Of a stretch of DNA of 64,000 nt, positions 45,654 through 57,625 are shown in pieces (the stretch's first letter is position 1; each line of letters begins with the position of its first letter). This DNA is from Liopterus haemorrhoidalis. Taxonomy: Eukaryota; Arthropoda; Insecta; Coleoptera; Dytiscidae. The DNA lies in NCBI GenBank assembly GCA_963971575.1, contig OZ020619.1:24930813-24994812 (forward strand), given 5' to 3'. Under the pieces are notes generated by a model that saw only the letters and a list, made by a program, of their open reading frames with translations, was not told the origin of the DNA and made no database searches. The position numbers and the translations under genes were made by a program.

Positions 45654-46266
45654 CAGGATGTTTGTTTGAAACGGGGCACCCCGAAAATCTCCTTTATTTG
45701 TAAAGATACAAAAAAATCTTGAGAACAAAAGTTAAACTAGACAAAAACGCCCATCTAAAGGTTACTATAAGAATTCTGAGGCACTTCCGGTTTCACCGCA
45801 AATGATGTCAACTTTTGATCTAGCATAGGGAATCGATATTTTATATTTTTTTCCTAAAAGTACATTAAATTAGCTTTACAATGACACCAAAACATCATAT
45901 TTTTATGTTAACCATTTCAAAATGGCGACCATTTATTTACAAAATAATAATCAACATAAGTTTTACAAAGTTGAACGTAGCAAGCTTTGAAAACAATAAA
46001 AAAAAAGAAACAAAATATCTCTAAAATAAACTAATTGACTATTTAGAAAAAAAAAAAAAATACAAATGTTCGATCAAACCACCATAATTGTAAAAAGTAA
46101 TAGTTTTTTTTTCACAACATTTCCGGTGAAACCGGAAGTGCCTTAATTCTTATAGTAACCTTTAGATGGGCCTTTTTGTTTAGTTTAACTTTTGTTCTGA
46201 AGATTTTTTTGTATCTTTACAAATAAAGGAGATTTTCTGGGTGCCCCGTTTCAAACAAACACCCTG
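45654..46266. mobile_element. Long-TIR non-autonomous element
   Basis: Inverted repeats of about 150 bp starting CAGGATGTTTGTTTGAAACG and ending with the complement, TA at both borders (45652-45653 and 46267-46268). Arms are about 95% identical and the loop of about 300 bp is non-coding. The end CAGGGTGTTTGTTTGAAACG is of a widespread insect type. Confidence 0.85.
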
Positions 46267-46320
46267 TATAATTTTTTTCTGGTGGTCGTGGAGTAAGTAG
46301 GGTCTGTGACTCGGTTGGAA

Positions 46321-46399
46321 GAGAAAATTCGATGCTCGTTGTTCTTCACGTTCGCCTGCGGCTGGCGCTCTGAATGTTCCATTCGCATCGAATTTTCTC
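46321..46399. repeat. Perfect 15-bp stem with 49-bp loop
   Basis: GAGAAAATTCGATGC at 46321-46335 and GCATCGAATTTTCTC at 46385-46399. The loop is GC-rich (GTTCGCCTGCGGCTGGCGC). Function unknown. Confidence 0.75.
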
Positions 46400-47994
46400 A
46401 TTTCAACTTTGTTACAGAATATACTATTACAATTTATGTAGAAATTAAGAATAATAGCAAATAATTAAATAATTTTATTTATTTAAATTATAAACTTTAA
46501 TTTGATACAGCGTGAAACCGGCCGCGCTCGCAGCGCCATCTACTTCGTTCTTTGAAAAAAATAGAGTATAGTTTTGTTGAATTTAATTAATAAACTGAGT
46601 TCTCCCACTTAAATTTAATGCACCGTGCCTGCGAATTTTATCAGTCAGCTAAATTTATCATTTACAATATCTTAACACGTCTCTAGACGGACATGCTCAT
46701 TTAATTTGTTCATGAACTTCCTCAATTGTTGGTACCTTCAATCAGATTAGAAACTACAACCGCGAACAAAGCTAATGTATATTTTAAAAAAGTAAATAGA
46801 TAAACCAGTAACAGATCTAAACCCGCAAAAACCACAATTGTTAAAAAAAAATGTCGCCTCCTTTTTGGCGCCTTCATAAAGTGGCGTCTATGGCCGGGGT
46901 CATACTCGCCACAGCCTCGATACGTCTCTGTATACTCTACATGATATTAAATAAAAATAGAGCAAATGAAAATTATCTAACCATAATTCCATTTAATACT
47001 GTCACTAATTTTTCATTTAATATGTTAATGCTAAGTGAATTAAGATGGAAAATATTTGTAATTTAATACGAAAAGAGCTTCCGTTTAGCTAGCCTTAATA
47101 TAGACCAGTTAGCTTGCTTCCGACATTAATAAAATATTGTTATAAAAGTTAGGTTATAACCAAATAGATTGGTAACATATTTCAATGGTTATATGTAGTT
47201 TTATTCTAGTACTAGTGGGTGTACCCGTGCTTCGCTACGGCATTTCACTATATTAATTCCAAAAAAGTGGAACATAACGATTATAAACTTGAATATATAA
47301 AACGGTAGGTATAGTAATTTTAACTACCGTTAGGCAGTGGATATTGAATCACCATCCAGCACCGCTATCTGTTGATAAGTTCCACAACTCTCAACATATC
47401 TTTCGGAGTTCTGTTTACGCTGTGATAACTCCAATATTATTGATCTTTGATGTATAGTAATATATTATGATTCTACGTGAAATGGTCTAATTTATTATTC
47501 TAAAATAATTGATACATCTCTATAAAACTCCGATGTTATGCACCCACAAATTTTATAATACAAAAATTATTACGTTCAAAAACAGAAAATTGCCCACGAT
47601 ATCGGTGCATGATACGTTTATGCTCTCGTAGTGGAAATCAGTACGGTAACTAAGTGATTTAGTTAATCGAATACGTGGACTAGTCTGGACTGCATGGTGA
47701 TATACCTGAGAGAGTTGAGGCGCACAGCAACAAAGGCTATTTGCGCCTAACGCAGCCCATTTAAATGACTACACAACATATTAAAAACAATAAATTAAAC
47801 AATCAATAAATAGATAAAACCAATAAAATAACGCATACTCAATAAAAGAAATCTTGCACAGACAAACACAAATAAATAAGGTAAAAAGGTCTGTTCGAAA
47901 ATTTGAACAGACTCTGGGTGATGGTAAGAGGCTGTAAAGGGGCTAATTACCATCGAATATCACAGTTTAAAAACAGAACACGTTAAAATGAGGT
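46400..47994. other. Intron with a short widespread repeat end
   Basis: GGGTGTACCCGTGCTTCGCT ACGG at 47218-47241 is a small hairpin-forming end frequently seen in insect repeats. No gene is supported; frames at 46851-47066 have no domain. Confidence 0.4.
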
Positions 47995-48710
47995 GCAAGA
48001 CTTCACACATAAAACAGTAAGTTCGATTCTCTCAGGAATAGTATCAGCCTGTCCATGAGTACTCTGTCGTCGCCTAAGGCAACTGACAGGTCATAGCACA
48101 GGCCTAACTTCTCCCTGACATCCTCGAACTGTACGCATTCAGTTAAAAGGTGTAACACAGACAAATCTGTGTTACACGTCTCACAGATAGGGGACTCTTC
48201 ACCTCGAAGGAGGTGTCCATGGGTCCACCAACAGTGACCTATACGAAGGCGTGTGATGGCGGTTTCCTCCCTGCGGTTAATCCTGCAGGAAGAACCCCAT
48301 GGTTTAACGTCTCCCTTAATCTGTCTCAACTTAACGTCCTGTATGCTGCTCCACTCATGCTGCCACCTAGCTGGAACCAGATGTTTCAGATGACTCTTTG
48401 CGTCATCTGGGAATGTGAAACTCATATCAATCATAGGTCTATAGGAGGCTGCTTTTGCAGCGACATCAGCCGCTTCATTGCCTTTAATACCAACATGTCC
48501 CGATATCCAAAACAGCTCTACTCTCACATTCTGAGCATTCAGATTGTGGAGTAGCAACCGGATCTTGAGTACAAGAGATCTTGGATACTGTTCAGAGCGC
48601 TCAGCGAGTCCGTCAAGATAACACTTGACCGAATTTGCTCTGACGAAACAAAACACAGGGCCTTGAAAATAGCGTACAGCTGTGGGTATATGTGTACAGA
48701 TTAGTGGTAT
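47995..48710 (-). pseudogene. LINE RNase H domain and C-terminal region
   Basis: The minus strand begins in one frame with ILTDSLSALNSIQDLLYSRS (RNase H catalytic Asp), then shifts to VRVELFWISGHVGIKGNEAA DVAAKAA (last catalytic block, split here). The long part at 48003-48656 continues INRREETAITRLRIGHCWWT and SPICETCNTDLSVLHLLTEC. The zinc-knuckle CxxC-H-C at the end closes the polyprotein of I/Jockey-type LINEs. At least one frameshift; the reverse transcriptase is missing. Confidence 0.85.
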
Positions 48711-49429
48711 TTATTGCTTAAGTGTTATTGTTGTCTATTAATTAATGTTTAAGTCCAATATTTAAGTAGTTTAATAAAGATATAGAATCACAACCAAATT
48801 CGTCTTATATTTTATTCTAACTGCATAACAATATATTTCTGAGTATATAAATTGCAAACTAAATATGACGATTGACTTTAATATAGTAATGTTGAACTAT
48901 TCTAGAAAGTAATCAGAAACAATCATTGGACATTTCAATATGTGAACCAAAACTAGTGAAATATTTGTAAAATTGTCGTTGTGTAATATTGCAGAATGTC
49001 GGCGGTACATTGTCCCTTGACCATAGTTATTTCAACTGTCAAACATTTGTTTGAAATTGTTTTCTGTTAACACACGAGTTTTAACTTATTCAGACTAATT
49101 AACTTCATTTATTATATAATTTATATTGAAATTGTGTTGTTTTAAAACAACACACAGAAATTTATGTATAAATATGTTTGGTTTGGAGTTCGCAATTATT
49201 TCCCTGCAAAAGTTTTGTGACAAATTAAATACTAAAATTACTTCCAATACTATTTACTATATTTTAGAATATATATTATTAGATTCGTTTTATATTAATA
49301 ATAAAATAATATTATATTTCGATTCTTTCAGTTTTGCAACTGCAACAGTGTTTTGTAAAATTATAAGGTTGACTTCATCTTTTTGTTTTCGGCACATAAA
49401 TTTATTAGAATAATCTATAATTGCGTAAT
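48711..49429. other. AT-rich intron, no recognised feature
   Basis: A 95-codon frame at 49126-49413 is low-complexity and lacks a domain. Confidence 0.45.
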
Positions 49430-49735
49430 CTATAACCTAACAATTGACCATAAAAAACTTTTTAATTGTGATTTTGGTAATTCTGACTCATAAACCATCC
49501 GAGAAGAGATTTTCCACAGATTCTCAATCGTATTAAGATCTGTGTTTAAGGATGGAAAGTCAAGAATTTTGCCTTCAGGATCTCTACTCCGCTGTTTGGT
49601 CGTATTTGCTACACGAATGGGCTCATTATCTTGTTGGACATCGTTCGATAATGAACTATTTGCACAGTAAATTAGTAAATCTCCACTCAAGATAACCTTC
49701 AATAACATCTAGTTTTACCACATAAACATTTTCAA
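49430..49735 (-). pseudogene. Tc1-like transposase fragment
   Basis: The minus frame reads VQQDNEPIRVANTTKQ, then ILDFPSLNTDLNTIENLWKI and SSRMVYES. QQDN-P and DWPSQSPDLNPIENLW are the second and third catalytic blocks of Tc1 transposases; here the last block reads FPSLNTDLNTIENLW, so it is decayed but recognisable. DNA-binding domains and terminal repeats are missing. Confidence 0.8.
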
Positions 49736-49794
49736 AAACTTTGGAGTGCAACTAGATAAAATATTACATCGCGAAATTAAAAACCAGGAATAAA

Positions 49795-49995
49795 TTCTTC
49801 AAAAATTGACCGGAATGACATGGAAAGCATCGTCAAGTATCTTAAGAACTAATGCTCTTGGACATATTTACCTAGTAGCAGAGTACGCAGCATTTGTCTG
49901 GCTGGATAGTGCTCATACTGCCAAAGTAAATTGTCAGGTGAATATTTCAATGCGCACTATCAATGACAAGATTAAATCCATACCGGTGCAATGAT
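49795..49995 (+). pseudogene. Non-LTR retrotransposon fragment
   Basis: The plus frame reads KLTGMTWKASSSILRTNALG, EYAAFVWLDSAHTAKVNCQV and NISMRTINDKIKSIPVQ. This follows the thumb region of LINE reverse transcriptases (LTG-W-A-LRT-AL, YSVAEYA-PVW--SAHTKKVD). Only about 66 residues remain. Confidence 0.6.
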
Positions 49996-50438
49996 TTCCA
50001 ATACAGTGGAACTACAATATTCGTCATTAATCCGTTCTTGAGAGTAGGACGAATATTAAAAAGGACGAATATCAAATGAATTTTTCCCATAAGAATTAAT
50101 TAAAAATAGTTTAATCACTCCTCAGTCCCGAATTTTTCCTATTTATTCTTTAACAAAAAAAAAAAAAAATCCATTGAAAACCGATTTCGGAAATCATTGC
50201 AAATACATTCTAATTAGATAAATACATACAAAAATAAAATTTTAAACAGAAATTTACCTTTTGGATGAAAAAATAAAAACAATGATTGTTGTTAAGAGTT
50301 TATAAAATGTTAGAGGGGTTAGGCTATTGTTTGGAAGGGGAGTCACCTTCTATTATGACACCAGGTAATGTCATTTCTGGTGATTGATGTCCTGATGATT
50401 CAATATCATTTCCAGCCGATTCACCAGCACTCGTTTTT
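49996..50438. other. Intron, no recognised feature
   Basis: Nothing beyond a poly-A run at about 50154. Confidence 0.4.
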
Positions 50439-51045
50439 ACCGACCGCCAACATATATAAGGGAGGTATTGTGATCATACCAATTTTGACGTTTCGAGATT
50501 TCGATGGATCTCCACGAATTGAGGTCCCTACATAACGTTTTGACTATTTTTAGCATGATGTCTGTCGGTCTGTCTATCCGTCTGTCTGTCTGTCCATCTG
50601 TCCGTCCGTCTGTCCGTCTGTCCGTCTGTCCGTCCGTCTCTCCGTCTGTCTGTGTACACGTGCAGAGCAAATTCGGCTGAAAGGATTTTTATGAAACTTC
50701 ATGTTTAAGCTTCTGCCATCAATGGCACGAATTGATCAACTTTTAGTAAAAATCGGTTGACTAAAAATGGGAGTTCACTCGTGTCGATTTTAAGATTTTT
50801 GCGAATATTTCACAACAGAAAAATATCTCGAAAAAATTTATTAAGCAAAAGTTGCTATAAAAGCAATAACTAATAACTTTTATTTGAGACGTTTTCTGGT
50901 AAAACAAAAAATTCTCAAATTTTTCACATTTATATGTAACGTTTCCATGGTAATGATAAATAATATCTCTGTTAGAAAATATTAGGTCAAGTTATTTCTA
51001 CTCTGCTGCTAGAATTTAATGTAGTACTTTATGATGGCGGTCGGT
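50439..51045 (+). repeat. R2 repeat, copy 2
   Basis: Perfect 11-bp inverted ends ACCGACCGCCA (50439-50449) and TGGCGGTCGGT (51035-51045). TATATAAGGGAGG near the start, a CTGT/CCGT microsatellite at 50563-50655, and a body matching copy 1. Confidence 0.75.
50563..50655. repeat. CTGT/CCGT microsatellite
   Basis: About 22 four-base units inside R2 copy 2. Confidence 0.93.
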
Positions 51046-51689
51046 CCTGTGGTGGCCACAGCTGATTTTTTAAAGAAGTTATCCAATGTTGTTTGTTTTG
51101 CTCTGTTTTAAAAATTTGTGTCCAAATACATCGTCATCAAATGCATTGAAACTCATTAACTACAGCGATGTTTGGGTGCCATTTCTCGATGAAAACCTGC
51201 ATTTTTGCCCAAGTGGACAGCTATTCCTTAATTTCAGCACTTGGAACCGGCCCATCGTCTGCTTGTCCCTCATCTGACTTTTTCCGACCTCTGGTGACTT
51301 ACAGTACTGTATTTATTAAAAAATGTAAAAACTCGTAAACATTAAAAACAAAATAAAGTATTAAACGAGGATTAATGCGCACACTTTAATCACTGCTCAA
51401 GACTGAGCCAGTCAACAGACGATCAGCCGACTTGGCGGCCAAATCGGTGGTGGGAGGTGGGACGAATATTTTATACGATATAAGTCAGTGTAAGTCATTA
51501 CAGCATTATGTTTTCATGTGCTTTATGTGTCATGTGGATGCTTGCGGAATTAAATATCAACGCAAAATTAGGTAAAAAAATCTGCTTATACCAGGGCAGG
51601 CCAGAGAGGGTACATTTTTCAAGTTTAAAGGTATAAATTGCAAATGTACTGCTCGAGGTTAATTTCTCACCGATTTTTACTCATTGTCA

Positions 51690-53167
51690 AAATAAGTATC
51701 TAAGAAGACAAGGATAAGATGGAGTTCTAGTTAAAACTGGTGAAGTAGAAGGAGTTCAGGCTTACGTCAGACAAAGATACCCTACTGCTATTTACATTGT
51801 GTAGCTCATTCCCTAAATCTGGCACTATCTAAGTATTCGGCAATACGTGATGTCAGTAATTGTTTTGGAACAGTTTGGAACAAAATTTAGGCGTTTTTGA
51901 AACACCAAAACGAAATGCAGTATTGGCCGAAAAAATTTATGAATTCACTCCTGAAACAAAACGCTCGAAACTTAAACAATAGTGCCCAACACGATGGGTG
52001 GAAATACACTATTTGATCATCATTATGGTACAACTATTAGAATCAGTTTTTCATGGACCGGAAGAAAATGCCACCTGGTGAGAAAATACGACATATTCTT
52101 TAGCAGATATTTTAATGTCCGGAATACAGAAACCAAATTTCCTGATCTCAATATTATCAATAGAAAAAGTATTTGGCTATACATTGCTAATAATATAGGT
52201 AAATATTTGCAATCCGAAAATGGGGATTTAAGTATGGCTATTCCAGCTGTAAATGGCTCCCTCTTAAATATTGCTCTAAACATCAATGAGATTATGTCAA
52301 TCTTCAAATCTTCCATATACAACCAATGGCAACAAGAATACATAGATTCTCTACAACACAAAGGTTCATACTTCGGTCAAATTCAACCTCTTCCTAGAAA
52401 GCCTTGGTTTTCTTCTTACCAAAGCAGATCTTTTATATCTACTCTTATCCGGCTTAGATTTAATCACAACTTCTCTCCATATCACCTGCATAGAATTAAC
52501 ATGGTTTCGTCTCCTTTCTGTCCGTGTGATAATTTGTCTGTCAGCGATTCGAACCATTTATTGTTTGACTGCCCAATTCATTTTCGTAATCGTAACTTAT
52601 TCATACAAAATTTAGTTCTCAAAAAAATATCCTTACCTACCAATATTCAAACGCTTCTTGCTTCTAATTCTCTAGATATTTATGAAATTATTTATAACTA
52701 TATAAAAGCAGAAAATATCAAATTATAAATGAAATATTTAAAATATTGTAATCTCTGTATTTATACATGACTAATATCCAAAGCAATTAAAGCCAACAAA
52801 TAAAAGGGGGTGGTATGGCTATTCAACAAGTAAAAAATGTTCATTCGGTGCTTAGCAATATTCGTATAAATACAGACAATGAATTAAAAATCATTAATGA
52901 AAAAGCAAAAAATATCATTATTAACATTTTTAATTATAAATCAAATATTACCCAACCTAGAATCACATTCTTGGACTATGTTAAGTCAGAATTGAATATG
53001 AGATTTATTAAACATAAACAAATTTTGAAATCATTTCAGTGCCTAATTCCGACTGAAAAGAGTCCATGAGTTCAATTATAAGATAATAAATAATAAATGT
53101 CTACATATTAGTTTATTTGTATTTTTGATTTGGCCCTTACCAAGATAAAATCCTGGCTGCGCCACTG
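51690..53167 (+). pseudogene. hAT transposase (DUF4371/dimerisation-domain type), split by a LINE
   Basis: Left part, through frameshifts: GEVEGVQAYVRQRYPTAIY, CVAHSLNLALSKYSAIRDVS, FETPKRNAVLAEKIYEFTPE and CPTRWVE, then EKVFGYTLL and KYLQSENGDLSMAI. After the inserted LINE (52244-52812) it resumes at 52825 with QQVKNVHSVLSNIRINTDNE and FLDYVKSELNMRFIKHKQIL. HC-AHxLNL and C-TRW-E are hallmark motifs of this hAT group. The right terminus TGGCTGCGCCACTG ends at 53167 and equals that of the MITE at 5694-6400. The N-terminal part and left terminus are not found. Confidence 0.8.
52244..52812 (+). mobile_element. 5'-truncated LINE inside the hAT gene
   Basis: GTATGGCTATTC is duplicated at 52232-52243 and 52813-52824, a 12-bp target site. 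The insert encodes the last about 160 residues of the same LINE as at 62264-64000 (VNGSLLNIALNINEIMSIFK ... CPCDNLSVSDSNHLLFDCPI) and its 3' UTR ending AAAGCCAACAAATAAAAGG. The coding frame is open to its stop at 52726-52728. Identity with the other copy is very high, so the insertion is recent. Confidence 0.92.
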
Positions 53168-53766
53168 TTTATTTAACATAGAAGAATGTCATGGCTTAAC
53201 AGCTTAGATATACAGCTCGAAGCTTAAAGGAATAATAATGTACTTTTCGTTTTTTAATCTATAAAATCCAAAGATAAATAATAAATCTTGTTGGAAAATG
53301 GTCCTATCGTCATCTAAAATTATTATTAATGGCAAATAGTCCCTCAAGCATGTTTTGATAAATTACAGGGTTTTTTAGTCCATTTACAAATACTATATTA
53401 CTTTTTACTTTGGCATTAAATCCAATCATTAGAGATCTTCCCGTATCTGCTAGAAGAGACCTAACTTTACGATCTCTCTTTAGATCGTTCTAGTAAAATT
53501 TAGTTTATTAGAACCATCCAAATTGAATTTATTTTTATCACTGTAAATCACATGTTGTCAAATTTCACTATTTTGAATGTGTTTTCAGCAGATTTTAACT
53601 GTCTATTTTAATGGACCTTTATTTTAAATACCAACTAGCTGAAATTCATTTTATAATTAAACTAAGATTGCAATTTAAATAAATCTTTTTACAATTTTTG
53701 AAGGTCCCGTGGTTGAAATTTCTCTTTCCTTTTAAAGTTGGCGAAAATTTTGATGGTCGTCCAGGC
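53168..53766. other. AT-rich intron, no recognised feature
   Basis: No coding or terminal repeats recognised. Confidence 0.5.
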
Positions 53767-53853
53767 CAGCGTTTTTTAAACTTTTTTCATTCATGACCCC
53801 TTTTTAATCATCGAGATAATTCGCGACCCCGGGTATTAAATATAAATTATATA

Positions 53854-54646
53854 CGAGGTCTGTTCAAAAAGTATCGCGAATTTTGAATTTCCGCGGGTTA
53901 CGTATATTCGATTTTCGATTTTTTTGTGGCGTTATGTTGGTACTCATGTCTCTCACTTATGCCGATAAGTTCGGCCATTTTGAATGTTCAGTTAATTTTT
54001 GAAAGTTGCTTTGCTTGCACGTGTTTTGGCTCGTCTTCGATTTTTGCCTATACCAAAAAATGGATCAAAGAATCTGTATCAAATTTTGTGTGAAAAACAA
54101 AATTAAGGGCGTACCGGACGCCCGAGCACGTCAACAACAGACGAAAACATTGCTGAAGTGAAGAAAATAGTATTGGCAAATCGTCGAGACACAGTTAGAG
54201 AAGTTGCTGAGGATCTAAACATATCGATTGGCTCGTGCCATTCGATTTTTACCAATGATTTGGACATGAGACGGGTCGCCGCGAAATTACCCTGCCCACA
54301 CATCGTTGCTTGTGCGCGAATTTTTGGCCAAAAACAACACACTTATAATGCCGCAGCCACCGTATTCCCCAGATCTGGCCCCCTGTGACTTTTCTTGTTC
54401 CCGAAACTGAAGAGGCCCATGAAAGGATGACGCTACGCTACGAGTGAGGAGATAAAAACGGCATCGAAGGAGGAGCTGAACAAGATCACAAAAAATGATT
54501 TTTTCAAGTGCTTTGAGGATTGGAAAAAACGTTGGCACAAGTGTATAATATCTGGTGGGAATTGAAGGGGACAAAATAGATATCCATGAATAAATAAATA
54601 ATTTTGAAAAAACACAAAATTCGCCATACTTTTTGAACAGACCTCG
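53854..54646 (+). mobile_element. Mariner deletion derivative with terminal repeats
   Basis: Inverted ends CGAGGTCTGTTCAAAAAGTA, extending about 32 bp with one mismatch, bordered by TA (53852-53853 and 54647-54648). 793 bp, short for mariner, because the transposase has two deletions. Confidence 0.92.
54061..54563 (+). pseudogene. Mariner transposase with two internal deletions
   Basis: Starts MDQRICIKFCVKNKIK, then GRPSTSTTDENIAEVKKIVL, ANRRDTVREVAEDLNISIGS, CHSIFTNDLDMRRVAAKL, then a deletion past the first catalytic aspartate. MPQPPYSPDLAPCDFFLFPK appears mutated and frame-shifted before LKRPMKG and EEIKTASKEELNKITKNDFF. The C-terminal KKRWHKCIISGGN ends in a stop at 54561-54563. Inactive. 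Confidence 0.8.
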
Positions 54647-54905
54647 TAAATTAACATTAAATTCGTGCATCCAAATTTAATTTTCGGGACCCCAGCATTT
54701 CGCTTTGCGACACCATTTGGGGCCGCGACCCACAGTGTAAGAAACGTTGGTCTAGGCCTTTTCTTAGTTCCATAGTTTTCGTTTTACAATTTTAAAAAGT
54801 TCTTAATCGACTAAAGAGAATGCCCAAATTTACGATAATTTTATTTTGTGACATCCCTGTGCTATGTAAGTCAAAAATTCTTTGTTTTTCAATTGGAAGA
54901 AGTTT

Positions 54906-55130
54906 GGAGATGGTTTAAAGCAGAGTTTCTCAAACTTTTTGAGCCGCGGAACACTTTTCACGAGAAAAATTCGTTGCGGAGTACTATCGTAAAACTATTT
55001 CTAACAAAGAAATTATGTATAGTTATCAGGGAAACATTACATACCAAATGACTCTTCAAAAAAATTCCTGCTTTGTCTCAATCCCCCGAAATCGTTGTCA
55101 ATTATATATATTTTATTTTTGTTTTACTTT
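54906..55130 (+). repeat. hAT-MITE left end
   Basis: CAGAGTTTCTCAAACTTTTT GAGCCGCGGAACAC follows the pattern of the ends at 40701 and 53767. The right end is uncertain; GGGGTTTGAGAAAAAGCAGG at 55456-55475 is a possible but poor partner. Confidence 0.4.
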
Positions 55131-55167
55131 GATAGTTATGCAGTTAGCTGGGGGTTAGAATTATAAA

Positions 55168-55376
55168 TTAAATTATTACAATTTTAATCATTTCAGGTAG
55201 TATTTGATCACACTCTTCCCTTATTCTTTGAATCAATTCCTGTTGATTTTGTGGTCGAATAACATACACCTTATTTTTTAAATAATCCCATAAGAAGTAA
55301 CCTAACGGAGTCAGATCGGGTGTACAGTGCCAGTGTATAAAGATCGTCCCATCCATTTTTGTGGAAAATTAACATT
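55168..55376 (-). pseudogene. Mariner-like transposase fragment (third catalytic block)
   Basis: The minus frame has HWHCTPDLTPLGYFLWDYLK, NKVYVIRPQNQQELIQRIRE and ECDQILPEMIKIV. The PDLTPL-YFLW-YLK-KVY pattern corresponds to the C-terminal catalytic block of the same group as the element at 10135-10698. The catalytic aspartate after PL is replaced by glycine (PLGYF where PLDYF is usual). Confidence 0.7.
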
Positions 55377-55599
55377 TAGCCACTGTCTTACAGGAAGTGA
55401 AAAATGTGAGGGAGCCCCCAAAAAACTGCAACATCAAAAATGATAATGTTTTTGGGGGTTTGAGAAAAAGCAGGAGCAAATGAATGATTATTTTCATAAA
55501 ATTGATAGTAAAAATGATTTCCATTTGTATCTAATTTCTTGGATCACGCTGTATACGTATAAAAGAGTTACTTAGAAAAAATATCGCAAAAATATAAAA

Positions 55600-56031
55600 A
55601 AAAGAAGAAATATATTAAGTTGTATCAAAAAATGTCTCAAATAAAAGTTGTTACTTATTGCTTGTATAACATCTTTTGTTAACTATTTTTTTAAAGAAAT
55701 ATATCTGTGTTGCGAAATATCCGCAAAAATCTTAAAACCGATACGAAAAACTTCCATTTCTTGATAACCGATTTTTACCGAAAGTTAATTGGTGCCATTG
55801 ATGTAAAATCTTAAAAATGAACTTTCATAAAAATCCGTTTAGCTAAATTCTTTTTAAACGTGTATAAGAACCGAGAGACAGACATACAGTCAGACCGACA
55901 GACATCATGCTAAAAATAGTAAAAACATTATGCAGGTACCTCTATTCGTAGACATCCGTCGAAATTTAAAAATGTCAAAATCGGTATGATCACAAAACCT
56001 CCCTTATATGAATTTGTATGTAGCGGTAGGT
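55600..56031 (-). repeat. R2 repeat, copy 3, partial
   Basis: Inverse of copies 1 and 2: ACCTACCGCTACATAC as end (56031), CATATAAGGGAGG, a short GACAGAC/CAGACCGACAGAC tract at 55874-55904, then a body with ACCGATTTTTACCGAAAG. The other end is not visible. Confidence 0.65.
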
Positions 56032-56742
56032 AAAAACATAACAAGAACTGAAGCAAAAAAGTTTTTCAAAATACAAGATAGAAAAACTTGTCATCTACTG
56101 GAAGTTCTGAGATGGAGACTGTGGCAGCTTTTTTAACGATGTGTACATTAGCCAGCGATCCATCGAAAAATAATCCCAGCAAAAACAAATAAATAACACT
56201 GCACTACTATGACTTACTGACTTACTGTGTGAATTATAAGAGATCTAAAAAATATAATTTATATTCCTATTGCATAAAACATCACAAAATCCATTATCTA
56301 TTATTTGGCAAATTTTAAGGAATTTGTACTATATTTATATATGCCACTCCTATAAAATATCAGTCCTGTAACAGAACAGTCACTCAGCTGTATATTTGTA
56401 TTTCATATAGGTTAAAACTTTTTAAATGACCAGTTGAATCATTGAGATTCGAGCGCCTTTATTTTCATTGATTGGGGGCAATAAAATATTATTGTATTGG
56501 TTTTTGTTATCTTCAGTAGCGTATCATTTCTGAGTGAAATGTTTGATTTGAAAAAAAAAAACACAGTATTTTCACAACTGATCACATTTATTTTATTTAC
56601 TTTTCTGTCTAATCTGCTCGCGGAGCACTAGTGTTACCGCTGATATCTCGCGTTCTAGGGGATCTATCACCGCGATCTATCACCCATCATTAGATTCACC
56701 GAGAGATTATCTATCGATTGCGATCCGTAAATCAGCCCTGAA
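56032..56742. other. Intron, no recognised feature
   Basis: CCGCGATCTATCACCCATCA region at 56670 contains short GATC-type repeats, not classifiable. Confidence 0.4.
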
Positions 56743-57541
56743 TTGATATTTAGAATCTTTTTTAATAATAAGGTTCATTTTTGCATAACTGGGCGTGGCC
56801 TAGTTACCCATTCCACTAAATTTCATTCCCTCACTCCAAAACCAAAGGTATATAAGAAACGCACTTCAAACGCCAAATCACTAGTCTCTAGTCAACCACC
56901 ATTCAGTCGCAAACCACTGTTCTGCAGTCGCTACTGTTCGTCAGTCACTAGTCTACGAGACATCACTCATCATCAGTTCCTACGAAGCCACCGTTTTCTT
57001 GAATACTCTCGCTATAGGGCAAGAGGCCTCAGAAAAAAGAATTTATACACTCACAACGCTTCGTCTCGCTATTTGGCAAGAACCATCGCTTCGCCTCGCT
57101 ACTTGGCAAGGAATCCTCACCCACCTCACTATACGGCAAGGTCCCGTATCATCACTTCACCTCGCTACTTGGCAAGGAACCCTAGCCCATCTCGCTATAC
57201 GGCAAGATGCGCCACCGCCTCCGACATTACTTCAATTAAACGGCGCTACGGCCCCGTTACAACGATACGTCTTTCACGGCAGTACCGCCGCACATTGCCG
57301 CCCTCCGGCACTACCATACATCGCCTCTATCAACTGTGCGTGAGCGCTATGCTTATCCCCACGTACCACGTCCAAGACGGACCACCAACTTCGCTTCGGC
57401 GCTATCGCCAAAACCCACGCATCGCCATTTACCTCGGCGCTGCCACCAATAATCTATCTTCGATGCAACGTCCACGACGGACACCACAACAACGCTCGCC
57501 GTTCTTTCTTAAACGCCGTCCTTTCTAAAATGCCGTCCTTT

Positions 57542-57580
57542 TTTAAAACCCATATAGCGAGCCGGTATATGGGTTTTAAA
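57542..57580. repeat. Perfect 15-bp hairpin with 9-base loop
   Basis: TTTAAAACCCATATA and TATATGGGTTTTAAA around GCGAGCCGG. Confidence 0.85.
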
Positions 57581-57625
57581 CTTCGAGTTGACTACGTGGT
57601 GATTTTATTTTATCTGATTGACTGA

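Larger units (their letters stand above)
53767..54749. mobile_element. hAT MITE carrying a nested mariner
   Basis: Ends CAGCGTTTTTTAAAC and TAAGAAACGTTG are imperfect inverted repeats with the usual CGACCC motif inside. GTCCAGGC (53759-53766) and GTCTAGGC (54750-54757) agree at 7 of 8, a hAT target duplication. The mariner at 53854-54646 interrupts it, leaving about 190 bp of MITE. Confidence 0.8.
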
